From positions 1 through 36,791 of IMG/VR virus record IMGVR_UViG_3300042934_000459: a DNA stretch of 36,791 nt; one strand, 5' to 3'. Both the position numbers and the translations under genes were made by a program. Of the stretch, positions 5,762 through 13,191 are shown in pieces; position 1 is the first letter of the stretch, and every line of letters starts with the position of its first letter. A model generated the notes under the pieces. That model had not been told where the DNA came from. It saw nothing but the letters and a program-made list of their open reading frames with translations, and ran no database searches. This DNA comes from a virus.

Positions 5762-6001
5762 GTGTCCATCTCACGCACCCGCAACGCTCCCCCCGCGCCG
5801 ATCACGCTTGGCGAGGGGCAACCGGAGTGCGTCGAGTGTCACCACACGAACGGCGAGGTGCGACGCGGCGACGGTCGGCGCCTGATGCGCGCACTAGGGT
5901 TTCGCCTGCAGCCCCGCTTGATCGTCTGTGGTGACACTCATTGGCACGAGGACGACGAGCTGCGGGCATGCTCCTGCAAGAACCCGGTGCACTCCGCCTG
6001 A
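5762..6001 (+). CDS. Small Cys/His-rich protein, probably leaderless
   Basis: A 79-residue protein starting at GTG. TACTAT (5750-5755), a good actinobacterial -10, lies six bases upstream, which leaves no leader; no matching -35 is visible. It has CVECHH near residue 25, then Cys and His residues (CGDTHWHEDDELRACSC), suggesting a zinc-binding fold. The plus orientation, own promoter and position convergent with the late operon suggest expression apart from lytic genes, for example in the prophage. I do not recognise the family. An upstream in-frame ATG at 5654 lies across the terminator and is unlikely. Confidence 0.5.
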   Translation: MSISRTRNAPPAPITLGEGQPECVECHHTNGEVRRGDGRRLMRALGFRLQPRLIVCGDTHWHEDDELRACSCKNPVHSA

Positions 6002-6004
6002 CGG

Positions 6005-7489
6005 CTACCCGGAGACGTGCGAGAAGTCGTCGAACAGCGCGCCCGCTCCCGTGCCACCGCACCAGACTCCGTGCCGAGTTCCGATGTAGTCGGAGTTCGT
6101 CACAGTGAACTGAGCGGCACCGTTGATCGCCACCGAGATGCTGCTGCCGCTCAGCGTGACCGTCAGCACGTCGCCCACAGTCGGCGTCACACCCGTTGTC
6201 GATTGCAGGGCCGAGTAGGCGTTCGGCCCCGTGCGTCGAGCCAAGGTGTACTGCGAGCCCCCCGAGCGGTAGAGCAGGTACCCGTTGTTCCCCGTGCTCC
6301 GGAACACGAGACCCTGCGCCAGAGTCGAACCCATCTTGACCGAGATGATGCCGTCGACCTGGCCGTCATCGACGTACACGTCGTTGTCGGTGCCGGAGGT
6401 GGCGGTGAGGATCTTGAGCTGGTTGCCCACGATGCCTGCTGTCGCAGAGGGCGCGACGTTCCATGCCTTGTTCCCGGTTGGCGTCGAGCCCAGTGCTCCG
6501 TCTGCTCGGTTGAAGTTGTCCGCCGCGTACGTGGTCGTCGCGCCGAGACCCGTAAGGGGCGGCTGCGCTGCAATCGCGTACGCGATGACCTGCGCCCAGA
6601 GGTTCGCTCCGGCGTTGTTCGGGTGGAGACCGTCTGACGTGTAGGTCGTCGGGAAGTCGGGCGCCTGCGCGAACGCTGCATCCAGGTCCGCGAGGTCGAC
6701 GCGGAGCTCGGCCGCGAGTGCCACAACGGCTGCGACCTGCGTGATGCGCTTGGCGGCGCTGGTCGCGTCGTAGTTGGCTGATCCGAAGCGGACGTAGTCG
6801 TACGGCGTGTTCGTGAGCAGGATCGGCCGTGCTCCCGCGAGGCGGCACAGTGCGATCATCTTCCGAAGGTTCGCGACCGTCTCGCCGTTGGTGCCGGTGT
6901 TGTTGATCCGGTTGTCGTTGACGGTTGCGGACAGCGTGACGATTTTCGGCTTGTGCTGCGTCAAAAGGGCGGGCAGACGAGCGAGCATCTGCCCGGTTGT
7001 GTTGCCCTGGATACCCGCGTTGATAAGCGTGTACGTGCCGCCGAGGATCGACTGCAGCCATGCCGCGGTGCGCGGCACGACACCGTTCGTCGAAGCCGGG
7101 GACGTCCCCTGCCCGAAGATGATGCTGTCGCCGAGCATGAGGACGGGTACGCCGTCCGTCGCACTGCTGCCGAGAGCCTGCCAATCGGCCGGCGCGAACG
7201 TAGACCGTGCGGGAACCGCGGCAAGCGCGACGTACGCGGAACCGGCATTGATCACGATCGTGTTCTTCGGGTACGCGGTGTCCGCAACCCAGGCGACTGG
7301 AGCCCCAGCAAATGCCGTACTTAGCGACTCCTCGGACAGGCGCCCGTCGACCTGGCTCTTCGCGTAGTCCGCGTCCTGGGATGCCGCGAGCACACCCTGC
7401 TCGATGTGGTCCATCGCCGAACCGGAGATCGGCGTCGACTTGTCCGGCTTGTTCTTCCACCCGCCGGGGCGGAACAGCGAGTAGACCAT
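6005..7489 (-). CDS. SGNH/GDSL hydrolase tail protein
   Basis: A 494-residue virion-type protein. Residues 1-45 (YSLFRPGGWKNKPDKSTPIS) resemble the N-terminal attachment segment of actinophage tail proteins. Residues 62-107 look like a CBM5/12-type carbohydrate-binding repeat (VADTAYPKNTIVINAG). Residues 113-310 are an SGNH hydrolase: GDS at 120-122 (Ser122 nucleophile), Gly159, Asn191 (TVNDN), and DGLH with Asp286 and His289. Residues 325-494 look like a lectin/ConA-type beta sandwich. It probably deacetylates or de-esterifies a host surface glycan during adsorption. Start ATG 7489 shares one base with the preceding stop (TGATG). Confidence 0.85.
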   Translation of the reverse strand: MVYSLFRPGGWKNKPDKSTPISGSAMDHIEQGVLAASQDADYAKSQVDGRLSEESLSTAFAGAPVAWVADTAYPKNTIVINAGSAYVALAAVPARSTFAPADWQALGSSATDGVPVLMLGDSIIFGQGTSPASTNGVVPRTAAWLQSILGGTYTLINAGIQGNTTGQMLARLPALLTQHKPKIVTLSATVNDNRINNTGTNGETVANLRKMIALCRLAGARPILLTNTPYDYVRFGSANYDATSAAKRITQVAAVVALAAELRVDLADLDAAFAQAPDFPTTYTSDGLHPNNAGANLWAQVIAYAIAAQPPLTGLGATTTYAADNFNRADGALGSTPTGNKAWNVAPSATAGIVGNQLKILTATSGTDNDVYVDDGQVDGIISVKMGSTLAQGLVFRSTGNNGYLLYRSGGSQYTLARRTGPNAYSALQSTTGVTPTVGDVLTVTLSGSSISVAINGAAQFTVTNSDYIGTRHGVWCGGTGAGALFDDFSHVSG

Positions 7490-7938
7490 CAGCCCTCCAC
7501 GTTGTGAGCGCCGAGCGTGGTGATCCGCGGGACACCAGGTGCGTCGCGCGCGTCGATGACGGTCTGCACGTTCACGACCGCCACGAACGACGACACCACC
7601 GTCAGGCCGAGCGAGATCAGGCCAGCCCAGTGCGTCACCACGTCGGGAGTCCACCAGGAGAACGCGACACCGAAGGCGCCCGCTGCGGCCGCGAATCCGT
7701 AGACGAGGCCGCGGCCGACGGTGTCGAACCACACGGCCGCTTCGGACGGACGCAGCAGCGACAGTCCGAGCAGCGCCTGCACGAGCACCAGCACGGAACC
7801 AGCGAGCCCGACGACCGCAGTCTGCTGGGTGTCGTTCACGTAGCCGGCGGCGACGAGCAGTGCGGCGAGGGAACCGACCGCGGCGTGCAGTGCCTTGCGG
7901 CGCTGGTCAGTGAGCCAGGAACGGACGTTGGAGAGCAT
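7489..7938 (-). CDS. Four-TM membrane protein, probable holin
   Basis: A 149-residue protein with about four hydrophobic segments (residues about 18-34, 40-62, 75-93 and 100-122), a charged N-terminus (SNVRSWLTDQRRKALH) and a polar C-terminus. It is downstream of the endolysin and among other membrane proteins, the usual lysis-cassette arrangement. Size and topology fit a holin or a holin partner. With three membrane proteins in a row, which one triggers lysis cannot be told from sequence. Confidence 0.65.
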   Translation of the reverse strand: MLSNVRSWLTDQRRKALHAAVGSLAALLVAAGYVNDTQQTAVVGLAGSVLVLVQALLGLSLLRPSEAAVWFDTVGRGLVYGFAAAAGAFGVAFSWWTPDVVTHWAGLISLGLTVVSSFVAVVNVQTVIDARDAPGVPRITTLGAHNVEG

Positions 7939-7948
7939 TGGTTCCTCC

Positions 7949-8428
7949 TCAGGAACGTGAGAAGCCGCCCTGAGGCGGCTCCGGTCGGATGGTGTCTTCG
8001 TCTAGTTCGTTCGGTGGCTGCATGCGCCGGCGAAACTCGTCGATGGGGATGGTTCGGTCCAGGGCAGTGTCGGCCCACGTGATGACCTCGTGCACCGTCA
8101 CGCTCCCTTGAGCGCGTGCGATCGCTACGAGGTAGTCGATCGCCATCTGCATGCGGTCGCGGAGGTCCACGGCGGCTGCGAGATTCTCGGCGAGGTCAGC
8201 GCGGAGCTTCGTGTTCTCGGCGCTGGCGTTGTCGTACGCGACCTGCCACTTCCCGACCTCGGTGTTCGCGTGGGTGACGAGCTTGAGGATCAGGTCGTTG
8301 GCGACGGTGTCCTGCTGCCGGTCGCCCTGGTCATCCGTGCGGCGCCCGCGTACGAGCGTGACGATCGCCCCGAAGATCGTCCCCGCGAGCGCCAGGCACG
8401 CGAGCACGACGGCGACGATGTTGTCCAT
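7949..8428 (-). CDS. Membrane protein with coiled coil, lysis cassette
   Basis: A 159-residue protein: one N-terminal membrane segment (3-25, IVAVVLACLALAGTIFGAIV), a basic stretch RGRR, then a long coiled coil (about 40-105) and an acidic, Pro-rich tail. The layout resembles the mycobacteriophage DUF2746 membrane proteins linked to lysis and also spanin-like or Rz-like proteins. It is the third gene of the cassette. ATG 8428 overlaps the preceding stop as TGATG. Holin regulator, holin or envelope-spanning factor are all possible. Confidence 0.65.
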   Translation of the reverse strand: MDNIVAVVLACLALAGTIFGAIVTLVRGRRTDDQGDRQQDTVANDLILKLVTHANTEVGKWQVAYDNASAENTKLRADLAENLAAAVDLRDRMQMAIDYLVAIARAQGSVTVHEVITWADTALDRTIPIDEFRRRMQPPNELDEDTIRPEPPQGGFSRS

Positions 8429-8874
8429 CAGGCGGCTCCGGTGATTCGGGACCAGGGGCGCCGCACCTCGACAATCCGGACGCTGATCACGGCGAGCATG
8501 AACACCGACTGCATCATCGGCCCGAACCGGGTCGTACCTTCGCCGCCGACCATGATCACGAACATGGTCACGGCATGAGCGAACGGGCCACTGAGCATCA
8601 CCCAGAGACCGGAGAGCTCGATCGTCAGCCCGCGGCGCGGAGCACCGGGTGTCGGGCTGTGCGAGATGACCATGCCGACGATCGACACGACGCCCGCAGC
8701 GGCCGCGATCGGGAGCAGCGCCCAGAGAAACCACCCGAGGATGGCGAACGTCTGCGGGGGCGCGGTGAAGACGTAGGAGAGCATCCATACGATCGCGATG
8801 AGCTTCGCGATCGCCCATGCCACGTGCCGAGCGGGTAGCCGCCCGAACGGCGACGCCCGCCAGCGCGCGCGCAT
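8428..8874 (-). CDS. Multi-pass membrane protein, lysis cassette
   Basis: A 148-residue protein starting at ATG 8874 (TGATG with the endolysin stop). Hydrophobic segments lie at about 17-35, 43-70, 84-105 and 112-127; the N-terminus is basic (RARWRASPFGRLPARH). It sits immediately after the endolysin. It may be a holin, an antiholin or an unrelated membrane protein; no conserved motif distinguishes these. Confidence 0.65.
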   Translation of the reverse strand: MRARWRASPFGRLPARHVAWAIAKLIAIVWMLSYVFTAPPQTFAILGWFLWALLPIAAAAGVVSIVGMVISHSPTPGAPRRGLTIELSGLWVMLSGPFAHAVTMFVIMVGGEGTTRFGPMMQSVFMLAVISVRIVEVRRPWSRITGAA

Positions 8875-9617
8875 CAGCCGTGTTCCGGTGCGATGATCGT
8901 TTTGCGCGTGGCGTCCGCGACTTCCTGGACGCTCTCGGCCGTGAGGTTCACGTCGGCCCGGAAGCGCTCGGCGGTGTTGAACGCCGTCCACTGCTCGCGT
9001 ACGGCCGTGCCGTAGCGCCAGTCGGGGAGGTCTTTGATCGTGAGGCCGTACGTCGAAGCCTCGGTCTCGAAAACCTGCGCGGGCAGCGCGTAGGGCGGGA
9101 CGCCCGGCCGGATGATGACGCCCGAATCAGGCTGACCGATCTGTCGGATTGCGTACATGTCGTGACTCTCTTCCTTGTCAGGCAAGGGCTTGGTGGCAGC
9201 GGGCGCCGGCACGGGCTCGCCGTAGTGCTGATCGCGCCACCACTGGTACTCGAGGTGGTGGCGCTCGGTCGGATCGTTCGGCAGGATCTGGATCCACCCG
9301 TGCTCCGCCATGTGGGCGAGGAACCCGGGAATGCCGATGTCGGGAGTGTCGAGGGCGAGACCCATGACGTGCTTCGAGTCCTCGGGCTTCGCCGGCCGCG
9401 AGTGGTTCGGCTTCGGACCGCGGCGTTCCGTCCAAGCGGTCCACGCCTGATACATCGACAGCTGCAGCCCGTAGTCGCGGAACGACGAGTTGCACCCGAT
9501 CCGCGCTCGGCCGGTCTTCTCCTCCCACCCGGCTTCTGCCCGCCGGAACGACGACGCGGCCGAGTGGACGAATCCGACGCCGGCCCGGATGGTCTCGATG
9601 ACCGGTGCACCACCCAT
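8874..9617 (-). CDS. Endolysin, M15-type peptidase (D-Ala-D-Ala carboxypeptidase-like)
   Basis: A 247-residue protein. Residues 15-125 match the M15 (VanY/DD-peptidase) layout: SKHVMGLALD supplies the SxHxxGxAxD motif with zinc ligands His83 and Asp90, and ERHHLEY supplies Glu118 as base and His121 as third ligand. Residues 150-247 form a separate domain that may bind the cell wall. It should cut a peptide bond in peptidoglycan to release progeny. It is the first gene of the lysis cassette, directly after a tail gene, with TGATG overlap. Confidence 0.8.
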   Translation of the reverse strand: MGGAPVIETIRAGVGFVHSAASSFRRAEAGWEEKTGRARIGCNSSFRDYGLQLSMYQAWTAWTERRGPKPNHSRPAKPEDSKHVMGLALDTPDIGIPGFLAHMAEHGWIQILPNDPTERHHLEYQWWRDQHYGEPVPAPAATKPLPDKEESHDMYAIRQIGQPDSGVIIRPGVPPYALPAQVFETEASTYGLTIKDLPDWRYGTAVREQWTAFNTAERFRADVNLTAESVQEVADATRKTIIAPEHG

Positions 9618-10258
9618 CAGATGCCCCCGATGCGCGCGATGCTGAGCGTTCCCGCGCCGTTCGAGGACCCGCCAGTCTGCTTCTGGATCTCGACGATCAG
9701 GCCCTCGGACCCGTCGGCGCGGAACAGCGCTGAGACGTACATCACGGGGTCAGCGCTGATCGCCGGCCCCTTGCGGTCCAGGACGCCCTGCGACGTGCCG
9801 CGCAGCTGCAGGAACGACGTGCCCGTGTTCACGCTGCCCGGGTGGCCCTTCGCGTGCAGCAGATACACGCCCGCCTCGAGCGTCACTCGACCGTCCGTGT
9901 TGCTGTACGTGTACGTGAACGCCGGTTCCGTATCCTGTCCGGTGTCCTCCACGGGCACCTGGAAGAACGGGGTCCCGTCTGTCATGCCGCCGCGCGCGGT
10001 CGTGAAGAACCGGGCAGACACGTCCCGACGCCACGTGTCACCCCGGTAGGTGACGGCGCACCCGCGGGTGGTGTCGTACCCGGCGAGCCCGTCGCGCTTG
10101 AACGCGTAGTTCTCGAGGTAGGCGGTGGTTCCGACGATGCGGTTGCCGACCTCGGCGGCGTAGTCCGCGACCTGCTGCGGATCAAGCTTGATGTCGGGCG
10201 AATCTGTGTCGCGGAACAAGGGACGTCCGTCGACCGGGTTGGTGCCGTACTTCGCCAT
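9617..10258 (-). CDS. Minor tail protein (beta-rich)
   Basis: A 213-residue protein with a helical N-terminus (LDPQQVADYAAEVGNRIVGT) and a beta-rich C-terminal domain with regular Gly/aromatic spacing (FTYTYSNTDGRVTLEAGVYL). The C-terminal part resembles a TNF/C1q-like jelly roll of the kind used for trimer formation or receptor binding. A good AGGAAGG site precedes ATG 10258. Placed between other minor tail genes and the endolysin, it is probably a tail-tip component. Family not recognised with certainty. Confidence 0.65.
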   Translation of the reverse strand: MAKYGTNPVDGRPLFRDTDSPDIKLDPQQVADYAAEVGNRIVGTTAYLENYAFKRDGLAGYDTTRGCAVTYRGDTWRRDVSARFFTTARGGMTDGTPFFQVPVEDTGQDTEPAFTYTYSNTDGRVTLEAGVYLLHAKGHPGSVNTGTSFLQLRGTSQGVLDRKGPAISADPVMYVSALFRADGSEGLIVEIQKQTGGSSNGAGTLSIARIGGI

Positions 10259-10270
10259 GCGTGAGCCTTC

Positions 10271-11140
10271 CTATCGGTTGCCCGCGAATCGCAGAGCACC
10301 AGACCATGAATCGAGAGCCGTACCGGTCCACCGCGTGTACCCGCCACCGCCGGGCGCGAGGACGCCGATACCGCCGGTGTTGTCCCGCAGCCAGTTCCCC
10401 CACCACGACGGCAGGGCAACCCAGCCCGAACGGACTGGGAGGTCGACGAGATCGGTGATCGTGGGTGCACCGGGGGGGATGACGTGGTTCGGGGAGAGGC
10501 CGATCTGCGCGTTCCCGACCTCGCTTTGTAGGGGGAGGAAGATCTCGACCTTGGTGACGTCAGCGCCGGCGAGGGCGTCGCGTGTGCGCCACCCGTACGT
10601 CCAGAGGCCGTCGTTGTTCGAGCTTGCCCAGACGTCGTTCTTCCACCACCGGGACTGGTAGCTGCCGGAGTTCTCGGCGAGCACGGGAAGGTCGGTGAAC
10701 TGTGCCGCCGCGACGCCGCCTGTGTCGGGCTCTTCGGGGGTGTCGACCCCGGTGATGGCGCCCTCGATGATGCCGGTCTGCCAGTTCACGGTGACCATGT
10801 CACCGAGGACCGCCTCGTACCCCTGGCGCGTGTACAGCAGGTACTCGATGCCGTCTACGAGGACGGTGGCTTTCGGTGTTCCTGGTGCGGAGATCGTGCC
10901 GATGGGGCTTAGGGAGCGCGCGGGGCCGGTGACGACCGGGTGGCCGTCACGCCATTCGACCTGCACGGTCATGCCCGCCACCGGCGGATACCAGCCGACG
11001 CACGGGACCTTGATCGCGGATTGCGGGCCCACGTTCACGATCGCGAAGACACCCTCCATCCGCACGAAAACGGACGTCTCGGAACGAACCGTGGGGATGC
11101 GGGCTACCTGGTCGAGAAGACGGTCAACAGCATCGACCAC
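10271..11140 (-). CDS. Minor tail protein
   Basis: A 289-residue protein. Residues 1-25 are helical; 27-120 look like an OB-like beta domain (VNVGPQSAIKVPCVGWYPPV, then MTVQVEWRDGHPVVTG), as in many siphovirus tail-tip proteins. Residues 150-289 are Trp- and Asn-rich with repeated WxxG patterns, suggesting a carbohydrate-contacting beta domain. Start GTG 11140 has GAGGTG upstream. It is probably part of the tail tip. Confidence 0.65.
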   Translation of the reverse strand: MVDAVDRLLDQVARIPTVRSETSVFVRMEGVFAIVNVGPQSAIKVPCVGWYPPVAGMTVQVEWRDGHPVVTGPARSLSPIGTISAPGTPKATVLVDGIEYLLYTRQGYEAVLGDMVTVNWQTGIIEGAITGVDTPEEPDTGGVAAAQFTDLPVLAENSGSYQSRWWKNDVWASSNNDGLWTYGWRTRDALAGADVTKVEIFLPLQSEVGNAQIGLSPNHVIPPGAPTITDLVDLPVRSGWVALPSWWGNWLRDNTGGIGVLAPGGGGYTRWTGTALDSWSGALRFAGNR

Positions 11141-11148
11141 GGTTCACC

Positions 11149-12255
11149 TCACAGGCTTCGGGGAACGCGGAGCGTGACGTTCATCAGGGCGCTGTCCGAC
11201 AGGGCAACCCGCACGACCCGGCCGGTGAGGTCGCGGGTCCAGCCGAGTAGCGCCGTGACGTCGCCGAGTTCGATGAGCGGATTGACGTGGCACTGGATGG
11301 GGACGTCGTACTCCTGCGCGCCCGTGGAGAGGGCGAGGATCGCCTTCACGGCGCTGTCCGCCTGCTCCTGTGTCGTGACCTTGTCTGACGCGTAGTAGCG
11401 GGTGTTCTCGCCGTAGTCTCCGCCGACCGCGAGGGGGCCGGTAGTGACTTCCGCGACGGAGTAGATCGGGTTGCGGAGGTTGTCTTCGAAGATCCCGACG
11501 ACACAGTTGTAGATCGTGTCGGTGTCGATCTCGTTGCCGACGTCGGTGACGGTGCCGTTCTTTCCGAGGTGGAGTTCCGCGACGGGTTCGCCGATCTCGT
11601 CGGGGATGATCACCCACGCGCCGGCGCTGTTCACGATGGGGACACCGCCGAGTTCGTCGGCGAGCATCCCGACCGCGTTGAGGCGCCCTTCCTGCTTCGC
11701 CTCGTACGTGATCGGCGGGGCGGCGACATCGTCGACTGTCTCCTGCACCGGCATGTCGGTCAGGCGCCGGATCTCGCTGAAACAGGACGCGCCCGTGGGC
11801 GGCTGCTCCGGGAACCGCATTCCGCGGCGGCGCACGTTCTCCTCGAGAGAGTGGAAGGTCACCTCGACGCGGGACGCGGTGGTGACCACGTCGCCGTTCA
11901 CGATCGCGTTTGTGTCCTTCGAGCGGGGGACGGCCGTCGCTCGGAACATGCCAAGGCTGACTCGTTCGCGGAAGTCGGCGGCGGTGATCTCCATGACGAG
12001 CTCGAGCCGCATCCGAAACGGTGACAGGATGCCTGCGGTGCCGATCGGGCTGAGCGACTTGCCGTCCTTCGTGGTGCAGACGATCGCGCCCGCCCCCCAG
12101 TACTTCACCTTCGCGTCGATGTCGCCGGTGAGGGACCAGGACTCGAACGGGACATCCTCGAGCACGCGGTTCGTGCCGTGGAACACGTTCGCGAACAGGC
12201 GGCGGGTGAACGACCCGGTGAGGACGGGGAGGAGTTCGGGGGTGTGCTGGCGCAC
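11149..12255 (-). CDS. Minor tail protein, DUF5047-like
   Basis: A 368-residue protein starting at GTG 12255 after a strong AGGAGGTC. Beta-rich blocks repeat through the protein, including SPIGTAGILSPFRMRLELVM and later DLTGRVVRVALSDSALMNVT at the C-terminus. The layout resembles the actinophage DUF5047 minor tail family. It follows the distal-tail-like gene and probably belongs to the tail hub or tip. Confidence 0.65.
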   Translation of the reverse strand: MRQHTPELLPVLTGSFTRRLFANVFHGTNRVLEDVPFESWSLTGDIDAKVKYWGAGAIVCTTKDGKSLSPIGTAGILSPFRMRLELVMEITAADFRERVSLGMFRATAVPRSKDTNAIVNGDVVTTASRVEVTFHSLEENVRRRGMRFPEQPPTGASCFSEIRRLTDMPVQETVDDVAAPPITYEAKQEGRLNAVGMLADELGGVPIVNSAGAWVIIPDEIGEPVAELHLGKNGTVTDVGNEIDTDTIYNCVVGIFEDNLRNPIYSVAEVTTGPLAVGGDYGENTRYYASDKVTTQEQADSAVKAILALSTGAQEYDVPIQCHVNPLIELGDVTALLGWTRDLTGRVVRVALSDSALMNVTLRVPRSL

Positions 12256-12264
12256 GCTGACCTC

Positions 12265-13191
12265 CTAGGCCGTCGCGTAGCCGGCGAGGTCGTACCGCCG
12301 GTTGATCGTGTAGGCCGCCAGCGCGGACGCGTTCACGTCTGCGGCGGTCTGGAAGTAGGCGTTGATGTCCGCCGCGGTCAGGAGCGGGATGAACAGGCCC
12401 GGTGTGGGTGGTTCGACCTCGTCGCCCACCATCTGCGTGAGCAGCGTCTCTCCACCGAACTGCACCGTGAGGTCTACCTCGACGGGGTCGAAGACGGACA
12501 TGTGGAAGGGCTGCGGGATGCGGAGCCGCTGGTCGACGCCGCCGAGACGGACGCAGACGACAGGGACCGTCGTGTTCGCGTCGGATCCGACGAGCGCCTG
12601 GAGCTTGTCGGCGGACTCGAGGTCGTACGTGTAGACGTCGAACTGCAGCCCCTGTACGCCTCCGCGGGGCTCGGCCAGCACCACACCTAGGCGCCGGCCG
12701 AGCGGGCGGGAGATGGTGGCCGGGACGGGCCGGGAGAGGACGTTCCCTGTCGTTGCGGCGAGTTGCACGCGCACTCCGCCGCGCGGATCGAGGGGGTTGT
12801 GGAGCCATGTCTCGTCGGACATGAGTCCGGCCCCTGCAACGAACTCGTCGGGGAACGTATCCTCCCCGGGGTACGTGTCGTCCCCGGGGAGGAGCCCGTC
12901 GAACGAAGCCCCCAAGGTGGAGGCGTCGGTGAATCCGAGGTCAGTGCCGGCGACGTCGAACATCTGCGCGCGGTACGTCAGGGGGACGTTGAACGGGGCC
13001 CCGAAGTCCAGTCGTGTCAGCGACCCGGCCGTTGGTGCGCGCAGAGCGCCCTGGACTTCCGCCTCACGCCCGTTCACCATCCGATAGACCGTGACGGTGT
13101 CCGTGCCCGGAGCGAACTCCTCGAAGAACACCTCCACCCGAGGCATCGGGTCAGCGTCAACATAGGGGGTGAGGAGTGGCCCAGCGGTCAT
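12265..13191 (-). CDS. Distal tail-like / minor tail protein
   Basis: A 308-residue protein following the tape measure gene (ATGA overlap), where the distal tail (Dit) gene is usual. The N-terminal half has strand-rich segments (VEVFFEEFAPGTDTVTVYR); a loop is rich in Asp/Pro/Gly (LLPGDDTYPGEDTFPDE) and may bind a cation. The C-terminal region (LTAADINAYFQTAADVNASA) is helical. Dit-like function is inferred from position. Confidence 0.6.
   Translation of the reverse strand: MTAGPLLTPYVDADPMPRVEVFFEEFAPGTDTVTVYRMVNGREAEVQGALRAPTAGSLTRLDFGAPFNVPLTYRAQMFDVAGTDLGFTDASTLGASFDGLLPGDDTYPGEDTFPDEFVAGAGLMSDETWLHNPLDPRGGVRVQLAATTGNVLSRPVPATISRPLGRRLGVVLAEPRGGVQGLQFDVYTYDLESADKLQALVGSDANTTVPVVCVRLGGVDQRLRIPQPFHMSVFDPVEVDLTVQFGGETLLTQMVGDEVEPPTPGLFIPLLTAADINAYFQTAADVNASALAAYTINRRYDLAGYATA

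Noticed and set aside
7490-7732. N-terminal extension of the SGNH hydrolase frame
   Set aside because: The extra 81 residues are Arg-rich shadow sequence overlapping the holin-like gene; the TGATG junction at 7489 is the natural start.
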